Notes under the pieces: model-generated
What the model saw: only the letters and a program-made list of their open reading frames with translations
Database searches by the model: none
Told to the model about the DNA's origin: nothing
Program-made: the position numbers and the translations under genes
In this document: piece by piece, positions 10,496-22,031 of the stretch
Numbering within the stretch: the stretch's first letter is position 1
How the letters are laid out: the number at the start of each line of letters is the position of its first letter
Assembly (NCBI RefSeq): GCF_011064615.1
Contig: NZ_JAALJH010000003.1
Location: 186,001 to 250,000 of the forward strand
Direction of reading: 5' to 3'
DNA: 64,000 nt
Origin: Aquisphaera insulae
Lineage (GTDB): Bacteria; Planctomycetota; Planctomycetia; Isosphaerales; Isosphaeraceae

Positions 10496-11041
10496 ATGAT
10501 TGAGACGGGTGCCATGGGCAAAGTGAAAGACGACGTCTCGGCGGCCAAGCCGACCAAGAACCCGAAGGCGAAGCCCGGCGGCGGTCAACCGAGGATGTTC
10601 ACCCGGTTCTTCCTGAACTTCCTCGAGACGAGCCTCTACAAGCCGATGCAGGGCTGGTATGCCCGGCTCTACACCGCGATCGGCCTGGGCGTCGTCCTCG
10701 TCTCCGGCGTCTACCTGCTCTGGCAGTCGATCATGGAATATGAAGTCACGGCCAGGCTGGGGATCCCCGCCGCCGTGCTCCTCATCCTGGGATGGGCCAT
10801 CTTCCGGATCGTCCACTTCCCGCCGTTCGCCGAGTTCCTCATCGCCACCGAGGCGGAGATGAACAAGGTCTCCTGGACCAGCAAGGAAGACCTGTATCGA
10901 TCGACGACCGTGGTCCTGGCCACCGTCGTCCTGATGGCCGTCTTCCTCTTCATGGTCGACTGGCTCTGGCTGTTCATCCTCAGGAACATCGGGGTCCTCC
11001 AGTTCACCGGCGGAGGATCGTTCGGCTCGCCGGCCGGCTGA
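10496..11041 (+). CDS. secE: Preprotein translocase subunit SecE
   Basis: A 181-residue membrane protein of the SecYEG channel. An N-terminal charged region of about 35 residues is followed by three predicted membrane segments (about 60-84, 94-116 and 143-168). The diagnostic amphipathic helix EMNKVSWTSKEDLYRSTTVV lies before the last one. Three membrane segments match the enterobacterial type rather than the single-span form of many bacteria. ATG at 10514 is an alternative start. It is followed by nusG, the usual partner. Confidence 0.93.
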   Translation: MIETGAMGKVKDDVSAAKPTKNPKAKPGGGQPRMFTRFFLNFLETSLYKPMQGWYARLYTAIGLGVVLVSGVYLLWQSIMEYEVTARLGIPAAVLLILGWAIFRIVHFPPFAEFLIATEAEMNKVSWTSKEDLYRSTTVVLATVVLMAVFLFMVDWLWLFILRNIGVLQFTGGGSFGSPAG

Positions 11042-11168
11042 GCCGTTCGAGCCTCCACCCGACGGCCGACGCCCCCCGCGCCCGCCAGGGCGGCCCGAAC
11101 CCGGACCGCACACGAGAGCCCCGGATACCGACCTCGACCGCGTCACAGGCACCAGATTGAACCCGACC

Positions 11169-11996
11169 ATGAGCGACGAATCGACCGACAAGCCGATCGA
11201 CAGCCCCGATGAGGCCGCCAGCCACGCCCCTCAGGTCGATCACGACGGCGGGGACGCGGATGCCGTCGCCGGCGCCCCCGCGGTCGAGGAGACTCCGGAC
11301 GGGGGCCTCCCCCAGGGGAAGACGCCCCGGGCCCACCGAAAGGCCGCCCGCCCGGACCCCGAGCCCGCGCCGGAGGAGGCCGAGGAGGAGAGCCTGCCCG
11401 CGGCCAACGGCGCGGCCGATGCCGACGATGAACCAGCCCCCGAACTCGTCTGGTACGTCCTCAAGGTCCAGAGCTCACGCGAGGACACGATCCGGGACGC
11501 CCTCCAGAGGCGGGTGAAGATCCAGGGCCTGGAGCGGTTCTTCGGCAAGACCGAGGAAGGCAAGCCGAGGATCGTCGTCCCGACCGAGAAGATCACCGAG
11601 ATCCGCAACAGCAAGAAGCGGGTGATCGAGAAGAAGACCTACCCCGGCTACATCATGGTGCAGATGGAGCTGAACGAGAAGACCTGGTTCCTGGTCCGCG
11701 AGACCCCCGGCGTCGGGGACTTCGTCGGCGCGCACGGCACGCCGACCAAGATGACCGACACCGAAGTGAGCCAGATGCTCCACCAGGAAGAGGAGAAGTC
11801 GACCACCGAGTCCCCGAAGGTCCGGATCGACGTCGAGCGGGGCGACCGCGTCAAGATCAAGGACGGCCCGTTCGAGAACTTCGAGGGGACGGTCGAGGAC
11901 ATCATCGAGGATCGGGGCCTCGTCAAGGTCATGCTCATCATCTTCAATCGCCCCACCCCGGTGGACATCGATCACTGGAAGCTCGAGCGAATCTGA
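11169..11996 (+). CDS. nusG: Transcription termination/antitermination protein NusG, with long acidic N-terminal extension
   Basis: A 275-residue NusG that binds RNA polymerase and couples it to Rho or the ribosome. The NGN domain begins near residue 92 (LVWYVLKVQSSRED) and continues through PGYIMVQMELNEKTWFLVRETPGV. The C-terminal KOW domain has the hallmark GDRVKIKDGPFENFEG. The first 90 or so residues are an Asp/Glu/Ala/Pro-rich, probably disordered extension absent from the standard protein of about 180 residues. ATG at 11169 was chosen over the in-frame TTG at 11157. It lies between secE and rplK. Confidence 0.95.
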   Translation: MSDESTDKPIDSPDEAASHAPQVDHDGGDADAVAGAPAVEETPDGGLPQGKTPRAHRKAARPDPEPAPEEAEEESLPAANGAADADDEPAPELVWYVLKVQSSREDTIRDALQRRVKIQGLERFFGKTEEGKPRIVVPTEKITEIRNSKKRVIEKKTYPGYIMVQMELNEKTWFLVRETPGVGDFVGAHGTPTKMTDTEVSQMLHQEEEKSTTESPKVRIDVERGDRVKIKDGPFENFEGTVEDIIEDRGLVKVMLIIFNRPTPVDIDHWKLERI

Positions 11997-12123
11997 CTCG
12001 GGAGGGGCGAAGGGCGAGGGATTGCGGGAGAGACGAGGGGCACGGCGACGGGGTCCGGGACAGAGACAGAGTCGAGCGAACCAGACGAGACGGAATCGAA
12101 TCCGAAGAGAGTGAGAATCCGCG

Positions 12124-12549
12124 ATGGCCAAGGTGATGACGGCGAAGGTCAAGCTGCAGTGCCCGGGAGGCCAGGCGACCCCGGCCCCCCCGGTGGGCCC
12201 GGCGCTCGGCCAGCACGGGGTGAACATCGGTCAGTTCGTGATGCAGTTCAACGAACGGACCAAGGACATGAAGGGGACGACGATCCCCGTCGAGATCACC
12301 GTCTATTCCGACCGCTCCTTCGAGTTCATCACCAAGAGCCCGCCGGCCGCGGTGCTGCTCAAGCAGGCCGCGGGGATCGCCGCCGGATCCGCGGTGCCGA
12401 ACAAGACCAAGGTCGGGACCGTGACGGCCGACCAGGTCAAGAAGATCGCCGAGACCAAGTTCTCCGACCTCAACGCCCGCGACATCGAGCACGCCTGCCG
12501 GATCATCGCCGGCACGGCTCGGAGCATGGGCGTCGAGGTGAAGGGCTGA
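12124..12549 (+). CDS. rplK: 50S ribosomal protein L11
   Basis: A 141-residue L11 that helps form the GTPase-associated centre of the ribosome. Typical features are [20 protein letters not shown] near the N-terminus and [21 protein letters not shown]. The C-terminal RNA-binding domain ([30 protein letters not shown]) is complete. Length and start are normal. It is first of rplK-rplA-rplJ-rplL-rpoB. Confidence 0.98.
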   Translation: MAKVMTAKVKLQCPGGQATPAPPVGPALGQHGVNIGQFVMQFNERTKDMKGTTIPVEITVYSDRSFEFITKSPPAAVLLKQAAGIAAGSAVPNKTKVGTVTADQVKKIAETKFSDLNARDIEHACRIIAGTARSMGVEVKG

Positions 12550-12701
12550 AAACGACGCAGGATAAGACAAGGACCGCGGGGGAGGCCGACGTCCGGCCCC
12601 CTCGATGACCGACTGAACCGGCCCGCCAAGGCGCGACCGCCCGCGGGCGGCCGGTGTGCATCGACAAGGCGGCAGCCCGCGAGGGCGAAAGGAGAGGCCA
12701 C

Positions 12702-13382
12702 TTGCCCCACCATTCGAAGCGCTATCGCGCCCTGAGCGACAAGCTCAAGGCGCCCACCCCGGTCCCCCTGGCCGAGGCGGTCAAGGTCCTCAAGGGGTTC
12801 GGCACCACCAAGTTCAACCAGACGGTCGAGATCTCGACCCACCTGGGGATCGATCCCCGCCAGAGCGACCAGAACGTCCGCGGCTCGGTCGCGCTGCCGC
12901 ACGGCATCGGCAAGAGCGTGCGGGTGGCCGTGTTCGCCCAGGGTGAGAACGCGGAGAAGGCCCGCGCCGCCGGCGCCGACATCGTCGGGGCGGACGACCT
13001 GGCCCAGAAGATCAAGGGGGGGACGATGGACTTCGACGTCGCCCTCGCCACCCCCGACATGATGGGGATCGTCGGCCCGCTCGGCCGCGTGCTCGGCCCC
13101 CGCGGCCTGATGCCGTCGCCCCGCTCCGGCACCGTGACGGCGGACATCACCTCCGCGGTCAAGGAGTTCAAGGCCGGCAAGATCGAGTTCCGCAACGACA
13201 AGGGGGGCAACGTGGCGGTCCCCGTCGGCAAGATCTCCTTCACCGAGGATCAGCTCGTCGAGAACATCAACGCCTTCCTGAACTACCTGCGGTCGATCAA
13301 GCCGGCCGCCGCCAAGGGGACGTACCTCCAGTCGATCACCGTCTCGGCCACCATGAGCCCGGGGATTCGCATCGTGGCCTGA
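12702..13382 (+). CDS. rplA: 50S ribosomal protein L1 (TTG start)
   Basis: A 226-residue L1, a stalk protein and in many bacteria the translational repressor of its own operon. I place the start at TTG 12702 ([14 protein letters not shown]) because AAAGGAGAGG lies directly upstream at ideal distance and the N-terminus then matches the family. A GTG at 12654 would add 16 unrelated residues. The signature [20 protein letters not shown] and the [19 protein letters not shown] region are intact. Confidence 0.96.
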   Translation: MPHHSKRYRALSDKLKAPTPVPLAEAVKVLKGFGTTKFNQTVEISTHLGIDPRQSDQNVRGSVALPHGIGKSVRVAVFAQGENAEKARAAGADIVGADDLAQKIKGGTMDFDVALATPDMMGIVGPLGRVLGPRGLMPSPRSGTVTADITSAVKEFKAGKIEFRNDKGGNVAVPVGKISFTEDQLVENINAFLNYLRSIKPAAAKGTYLQSITVSATMSPGIRIVA

Positions 13383-13458
13383 GCCCCGCGGCAGCACGCC
13401 GCGGGCCCGGCCGGGACCGCACACAGACACCCGAAGGACGGGGACGACAAGTAACGCC

Positions 13459-14025
13459 ATGAGTAAATACGTCAAAGAAATGATGATGGACCAGATCCGG
13501 TCCGACCTGGGCGACAGCCGGTCGGTCCTGATCATGGACCTGAAGGGGCTGGACGCGATCACGGAGTTCCAGCTCCGCCGCGACCTGCGGAAGAAGTCGA
13601 TCAAGCTGCGGACGCTCAAGAACTCGCTGGCCCGCAAGGTCTTCGGCGAGATCGGCCTGGGCGGGCTCTCGAAGTACCTGGAAGGGCCGACGGTCCTGGC
13701 CTGGGGCGGCGAGGGCGTGGCCGAGCTGGCCAAGGAGATCTCCACCCAGGTCAAGAACCTGAAGAAGCCGGAGATCAAGGGCGGCGCGGTGGACGGCGTG
13801 GTGATCGGCCCGGCGCAGGTCGAGGACATCACCAAGCTCCCCAGCCGCGAGGCATTGATCGCACGCGTGGTCGCCATGGCCCTGGCGCCGGCGCAGCGGG
13901 TCGTGGCCCTGGCCAACGCCCCCGCGGCGGGCCTGATGAGCCAGTTGAAGACGATGTCCGAAGGGTCCGGCGGCGACGAAGGCACCGCCGGGCCGGCCGA
14001 GGAGGCCACGCCCGAAGGGGCCTGA
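13459..14025 (+). CDS. rplJ: 50S ribosomal protein L10
   Basis: A 188-residue L10, the base of the L7/L12 stalk. The globular domain has MDLKGLDAITEFQLRRDLRK, LKNSLARKVFGEIG and the EDITKLPSREALIARVVAMA region. A C-terminal helix with a Gly/Glu-rich tail provides L7/L12 binding. In many bacteria L10 with L7/L12 represses this mRNA. No leader structure was defined here. Confidence 0.96.
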   Translation: MSKYVKEMMMDQIRSDLGDSRSVLIMDLKGLDAITEFQLRRDLRKKSIKLRTLKNSLARKVFGEIGLGGLSKYLEGPTVLAWGGEGVAELAKEISTQVKNLKKPEIKGGAVDGVVIGPAQVEDITKLPSREALIARVVAMALAPAQRVVALANAPAAGLMSQLKTMSEGSGGDEGTAGPAEEATPEGA

Positions 14026-14124
14026 CCGGACGCCTCGGCCTCGCCCGAGTGTTGCCTTCATCGCGTTTTCCCGGCGGGAGCGTCCCAGACGCGTCCCGGC
14101 CGTTTCCCCCGAGTTCCCTCGGCG

Positions 14125-14153
14125 TGGTCGCGTTTGACGCACGCCGGTAGAAT
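14125..14153 (+). promoter_or_regulatory. Weak candidate promoter before rplL
   Basis: TAGAAT at 14148-14153 is paired with a poor -35 (TGGTCG, 14125-14130) at 17 bases, in the 167-base gap between rplJ and rplL. It might boost L7/L12 synthesis, which must exceed that of the other ribosomal proteins. Only the -10 box is convincing. Confidence 0.3.
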
Positions 14154-14192
14154 CATCCGATCCGATCGAGAGCAAGAAAGGACCCGACCGAC

Positions 14193-14600
<408 letters not shown>

Positions 14601-14993
14601 GCTCGCGACCGAGCCTGTCGATTCCCGACCAGGCCCGCGCGTGCTGCCAAGCTACCCCGAGGCCGGCGGAGCCCCTTCCGCCGGTCCCGGGGTATTGCGG
14701 CGCGCGGCGGGTTGCTTGAAGAATGGGAGGGCGAGGCTCCGGCCGAGCCGGACGCCGGCCTGGGCCGGAGCCTCGCCCTCCCGGATTTCCTTCGATCGTC
14801 CCCGACCCATCGATCCCGACACCCGGATCCCCCGCAACAGAAAGCCCGATCCCTGCGCGACGCCTCCGGGCGTCAGCCAGGCCGCGTCCCGGCAAGCAGG
14901 CCCCGCGACGCGGAAGACGGACGCCGAAGAGCCCGCGGACGGTGACCGCCGGCCCCCCGGTGCCCCCCATCTCCCCTTGAGGAGCGCGACCAG
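14601..14993. other. rplL-rpoB intergenic region
   Basis: 393 bases without a supportable gene. It holds the large perfect hairpin at 14725-14782 and, just before rpoB, GAGGAG at 14979-14984 as ribosome site. No promoter boxes stand out. Confidence 0.7.
14725..14782. repeat. Perfect 20-bp palindrome (GGGCGAGGCTCCGGCC type) between rplL and rpoB
   Basis: Bases 14725-14744 are the exact reverse complement of 14763-14782 (20 of 20 pairs), with an 18-base loop that is itself GC-rich. Read as protein on the top strand it gives GEAPAEP-like and GRSLALP-like words. From memory these are widespread low-complexity words in Isosphaeraceae genomes, suggesting a dispersed palindromic element. There is no T run, so it is not a classic terminator. 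It could act as an attenuator or RNase III site that tunes rpoB relative to rplL. Confidence 0.85.
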
Positions 14994-18725
<3,732 letters not shown>

Positions 18726-18752
18726 GCGGGCTTTCGTCGCGATCGATCATCG

Positions 18753-18785
18753 GCCGCCGGAGATTCACACCTCCGGCGGCTTTTT
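18753..18785 (+). terminator. Intrinsic terminator after rpoB
   Basis: A perfect 10-bp stem GCCGCCGGAG/CTCCGGCGGC with an 8-base loop is followed at once by TTTTT, 28 bases after the rpoB stop. It ends the tRNA-tuf-rpoB transcription region and confirms that rpoC is not cotranscribed. Confidence 0.92.
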
Positions 18786-18830
18786 CGTGCGCAGCCCCCG
18801 GCCCACCCGATCTCCGGGCGGAACCGGCTC

Positions 18831-19166
18831 CTACCGGGAGGCCGGCTTCCGTTCCTTGGTCACGAGCTTGCCGTCCTGGAACTCAACGGTGAAGACCTGC
18901 CCGTCGGGGATCTTCCAGGTCTGCACCAGCCGCTCGCCGTCCTTCGCCTCGGCCTTGGGCGAGCCGATCTCGGCGGCGACCTGCGTGGGGGTCATCCCGG
19001 GCTTGAGCCGCTCGAACGCGAAGGTCTCCCCGGTCTCCCGCAGCAGGGAGTACGCCAGGACTCCCAGCATCGCCCCGACGTAGAGCAGCCCGGTATAACT
19101 GCCGAATCGGAGCTTGTTGGCGGTGGATTCCTGGATCGCCGGAGCGTTGAGGGTGGGCTGATTCAT
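18831..19166 (-). CDS. Small membrane-anchored BamE/SmpA-like protein
   Basis: A 111-residue protein starting at 19166 (MNQPTLNAPAIQES). One membrane segment covers about residues 23-42 (GLLYVGAMLGVLAYSLL). A C-terminal domain has FERLKPGMTPTQVAAEIGSP and then the TWKIPDGQVFTVEFQDGKL strands. The GMT-x-Q-V-x-x-x-x-G-x-P pattern is typical of the SmpA/OmlA (BamE-like) fold, which binds partners at envelopes. No lipobox is seen. The frame can be extended upstream to 19571, but that extension has no protein-like character. It is transcribed toward the rpoB terminator and divergently from the sigma factor gene. Confidence 0.7.
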   Translation of the reverse strand: MNQPTLNAPAIQESTANKLRFGSYTGLLYVGAMLGVLAYSLLRETGETFAFERLKPGMTPTQVAAEIGSPKAEAKDGERLVQTWKIPDGQVFTVEFQDGKLVTKERKPASR

Positions 19167-19386
19167 GGCGTCGATTCGTGAGAAGTCCTGCGAGCCATCC
19201 GCGGACGACGGAGAGCTTCCACCTTCGGATTGTAGGTTGCCCTCCTGGAACGACGCAAGGACTCGGGCGCGATCCCAGGAGATCCGCCGAACACCTCCGC
19301 GAGAAACCCGGTCATACTCAACGGCGACGGCCCCGAATTGAGTAGGGAGCTTCTCCACCCGCGAGTTATCCGGAGCAAGCGTCCGC

Positions 19387-19890
19387 ATGCCCAGCGACCG
19401 CGACGTCTTCCTGGGTCTCGTTGACGACCACGGCGCGGTCGTGCTGGCCTTCCTCAGGCGGCTCTGCGGGCGGGTCCATGATGCCGAGGATCTGTTCCAG
19501 GAGGTGGCGGTCCGCGTCTGGCGGAACCTCGGCTCGCGGCCGAGGCTCCGTAACCCGCGGGCCTGGCTCATGACGATCGCCTACCGGACCTTCCTGGACC
19601 ACCGGTCAACCCGAAATCTCCCGGCGACGCCGGGAGACGACGGCGAGATCCTCACCACGCGGGCCGGCCCGGATCACGATCCCGCCGTCCTCGTCGAGAT
19701 GCGGGAGCGGTGCGAGATCGTCCGCGACGCCGTGGCCGGCCTCTCGCCGCCGATCCGGGAGGTCCTCGCCTTGCATTACACCGGGGGGCTGTCCTTGCGA
19801 GAGGTCGCCGGCGTGCTCGGCATCTCGGTCGGCACGGTCAAGAGCCGCCTGGGTGCGGGGCTCGAGCAACTGCGGAGGGAACTCTCATGA
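19387..19890 (+). CDS. ECF RNA polymerase sigma factor
   Basis: A 167-residue extracytoplasmic-function sigma factor. Region 2 spans about residues 10-75, with DAEDLFQEVAVRVWRNLG and a PRAWLMTIAYRTFLDHRS DNA-melting helix. A variable linker follows. Region 4 spans about 110-165 with SPPIREVLALHYTGGLSLRE, VAGVLGISVGTVKSRL as helix-turn-helix. Its stop overlaps the start of the next gene (ATGA), which encodes a membrane protein in the position usual for the cognate anti-sigma factor. Confidence 0.93.
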   Translation: MPSDRDVFLGLVDDHGAVVLAFLRRLCGRVHDAEDLFQEVAVRVWRNLGSRPRLRNPRAWLMTIAYRTFLDHRSTRNLPATPGDDGEILTTRAGPDHDPAVLVEMRERCEIVRDAVAGLSPPIREVLALHYTGGLSLREVAGVLGISVGTVKSRLGAGLEQLRRELS

Positions 19891-20432
19891 ACCACGATCG
19901 CGGAACCGCATCGGAGGTCGCGCGGGAGCTCTCCCAGGTCCCGCCGCTCACCCCCGAGCAACGAGCCCTCTGGATCTCGGCGATGCCGGCGGACGCCGCG
20001 ACGCCCGCGCGACGAGGCCGGCCCTGGCGGGCCACGCTCACGGCCGCCGCGATCCTCCTCGCCGCGACCGCGAGCGTGGCGATCTGGTATCGCCGGGCGA
20101 GACCGCTCGGCGAGAGCATCGTCACTCCGGCCGCCCTCCCGACCCTGACCATGCGCTCGGAGCGGGGACGAGTCGCGGACGAATGGCTCGACCGGCTCGA
20201 CCGGCTCGACCGGGAGCTGGAGTCGCTCCGTCGCGAGGCGGACCTGCTCGACGTCCGCCGCGAGGCCAACGACCTGTGGCGCCGCTACGGGACCGGCGGC
20301 GGCCTGACGTCCCGGGACGCCCTCGAAGACCCCGGCCGAGGGGCGGGATCGCTGCTCGCGACCCTCTCGGCCTCCGCCTTCTCCCACCCTCAAGGAGTAC
20401 GACCGTGCGACGACTCCACCCGCGAACCCTGA
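19887..20432 (+). CDS. Single-pass membrane protein, probable partner (anti-sigma) of the ECF sigma factor
   Basis: A 181-residue protein beginning MNHDRGTASEVARELSQ, with GGAGGGA upstream and an ATGA overlap with the sigma gene. The cytoplasmic N-terminus is about 45 residues, followed by one membrane segment (about 50-70, LTAAAILLAATASVAIWY). The extracytoplasmic part is a heptad-like coiled coil (LDRLDRLDRELESLRREADLL). No HxxxCxxC zinc anti-sigma motif is present, so the anti-sigma role is inferred from gene order only. Its 3' end overlaps the next gene by 28 bases. Confidence 0.75.
   Translation: MNHDRGTASEVARELSQVPPLTPEQRALWISAMPADAATPARRGRPWRATLTAAAILLAATASVAIWYRRARPLGESIVTPAALPTLTMRSERGRVADEWLDRLDRLDRELESLRREADLLDVRREANDLWRRYGTGGGLTSRDALEDPGRGAGSLLATLSASAFSHPQGVRPCDDSTREP
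20185..20211 (+). repeat. Three tandem copies of a 9-base unit
   Basis: GGCTCGACC is repeated exactly three times, coding LDR-LDR-LDR in the coiled coil of the putative anti-sigma partner. Slippage here would change the coil by whole 3-residue steps without a frameshift. Confidence 0.9.
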
Positions 20433-21952
20433 TGGCGACGGTGATGGCCCTTGCCCTGAGTCTCGGGCCGGCTGCGCAGGCCGATGACGATGAGCCGAAG
20501 CCGCGCCCGAAGGCGCCCGGCGACGCCCAGATCGTCGGCTCCGACCGGGCCGGCGCCTACTTCGTGTCCAAGGCGCTGAAGGAGCGGTACGACCAGGTCG
20601 TCGGCCAGATCGAGGGCCTGCGCCAGGACATCGTCGCGACGCGGATCTCCGCCGCGGAAGGGCGATCGCGGGTCGAGGAGCTCTCGACGAAGCTCCGTGA
20701 GCTCCGATCGGAGATCGAGAAATCCCGCGTGTACATCCCGGGGGCCGACCTCGTCGAGGGCAAGGCCACGACGGCCTTCCCGATCGCCGCGGACGGCTTC
20801 CTCCTGATCGACGCCCCGAACGTCGAGCTCCGGGGCTGGGACAGGCCCGAGGTCCGCTGCATCGTCGAGAAGTCGGTCCTGACCCGGGATGGCAAGGGGA
20901 TCGACGAGGACCTCGCCGGGATTCGCGTGGAGCACCGACGGGCGACCGGCAAGGAACTCTTCGGATTCTACCGGGACATCGCCGGCAAGCCGGAGTGGAA
21001 GGCCGACTGGGAGCGATTCCGGTTCAAGGACTACCTCGACCGCGAGTTCGAGCACGTGAAGCTCACCGGCCTGAGCGGCCAGGAAGGGAACCGGATGATC
21101 ACGGTGGAGGCGAAGAACGAGGAAGGCGCCGGCCAGGTCTCGGGCCAATGGCGGCGGCAGGCCCGCCTGGTCGTCTTCGTCCCGAGGTGCAAGTCCGTCG
21201 GGGTCCGTGGCGGCCTGGCCGGCTTCCGGGCGAAGGGGGTGCACGCGGCGCTGACGGTCGTCGGCGAGGGGGACCGGGATTACAACACGACCTACGCGGT
21301 CTCCGAGCAGGACGGGCCGCTCGTCGCCGAGAACATCGCGATCGGGCGGATCGAGTCGGTCCGGGGGGACGTCTCCGTCTCCGCGACGGCCTACTCGGAG
21401 AACGTCTCCACGGTGCACGATGCCCGCGGCCTGACGGTCCAGCCGCCGCCGATGCAGCCGGCCGAGTACCGCGAGATCGACGGCGGCCTGCGGGTACGGC
21501 TGGTCCGGGGCGACCTCACCGTGGGTCGGGTGTCGGGTCGGGTCGACGTGGAGAACGACTTCGGCCGGACGAGCTGGCTGGTCGCCGCTCCGCTCGCCCG
21601 GGTCGATCACCGGGTCGTCTCGCAGTCCGGCGACATCGAGCTCCGCCTGGACCCGGCCGCCTTCGCCGGCCTGCCGCTCGCGTGCTTCAGCGAATGCGGC
21701 GTCGTCCAGCTCGCCGACGGGGCCATGAAGGGGAAAGGTCCGGGAGAGGCCGTGCATTCCCTGAGCTTCACCTCCTCGGCGGGCTTCGACGCCCTCCGCG
21801 CCTGGCGCGGCCTGGCCACCCAGGTGAACAGCCACGGCAGCCTCTTCCTCGCCGACCGCATCGCCGCCGCCCTCCGCGGCAGCTCCCGCGAGCCGGGCGT
21901 CGACGTCCTCAACCGCGCCGGCTCCATCCGCCTGCTGCCGGCCCGGCCGTGA
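20405..21952 (+). CDS. Secreted protein of unknown function, DUF4097-like with coiled coil (GTG start)
   Basis: A 515-residue exported protein. GTG at 20405 has AGGAG seven bases upstream and gives a textbook signal peptide: charged RRLHPR, core MATVMALALSLGP, cleavage after AQA near residue 26. A coiled coil covers about 55-115. The rest is strand-rich and resembles DUF4097-type beta-helix proteins (LLIDAPNVELRGWDRPEV, AENIAIGRIESVRGDVSVSA, VSQSGDIELRLDP). It is third gene of the sigma operon and overlaps the membrane protein gene, so it is probably a sigma-controlled envelope protein. Enzymatic motifs were not seen. Confidence 0.75.
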   Translation: MRRLHPRTLMATVMALALSLGPAAQADDDEPKPRPKAPGDAQIVGSDRAGAYFVSKALKERYDQVVGQIEGLRQDIVATRISAAEGRSRVEELSTKLRELRSEIEKSRVYIPGADLVEGKATTAFPIAADGFLLIDAPNVELRGWDRPEVRCIVEKSVLTRDGKGIDEDLAGIRVEHRRATGKELFGFYRDIAGKPEWKADWERFRFKDYLDREFEHVKLTGLSGQEGNRMITVEAKNEEGAGQVSGQWRRQARLVVFVPRCKSVGVRGGLAGFRAKGVHAALTVVGEGDRDYNTTYAVSEQDGPLVAENIAIGRIESVRGDVSVSATAYSENVSTVHDARGLTVQPPPMQPAEYREIDGGLRVRLVRGDLTVGRVSGRVDVENDFGRTSWLVAAPLARVDHRVVSQSGDIELRLDPAAFAGLPLACFSECGVVQLADGAMKGKGPGEAVHSLSFTSSAGFDALRAWRGLATQVNSHGSLFLADRIAAALRGSSREPGVDVLNRAGSIRLLPARP

Positions 21953-22031
21953 CGGCCGGAGAGAAGGCCACGGCTCCTCCAATCGTGCCGTCGCGGTGGC
22001 ATCGAATGGCCCCGGCCGCTATGCTGGTCCG

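Noticed and set aside
14133..14153. TTGACG followed by TAGAAT upstream of rplL
   Set aside because: The two boxes are only about 9 bases apart, too close to form one promoter. Only the weaker 17-base pairing is listed.
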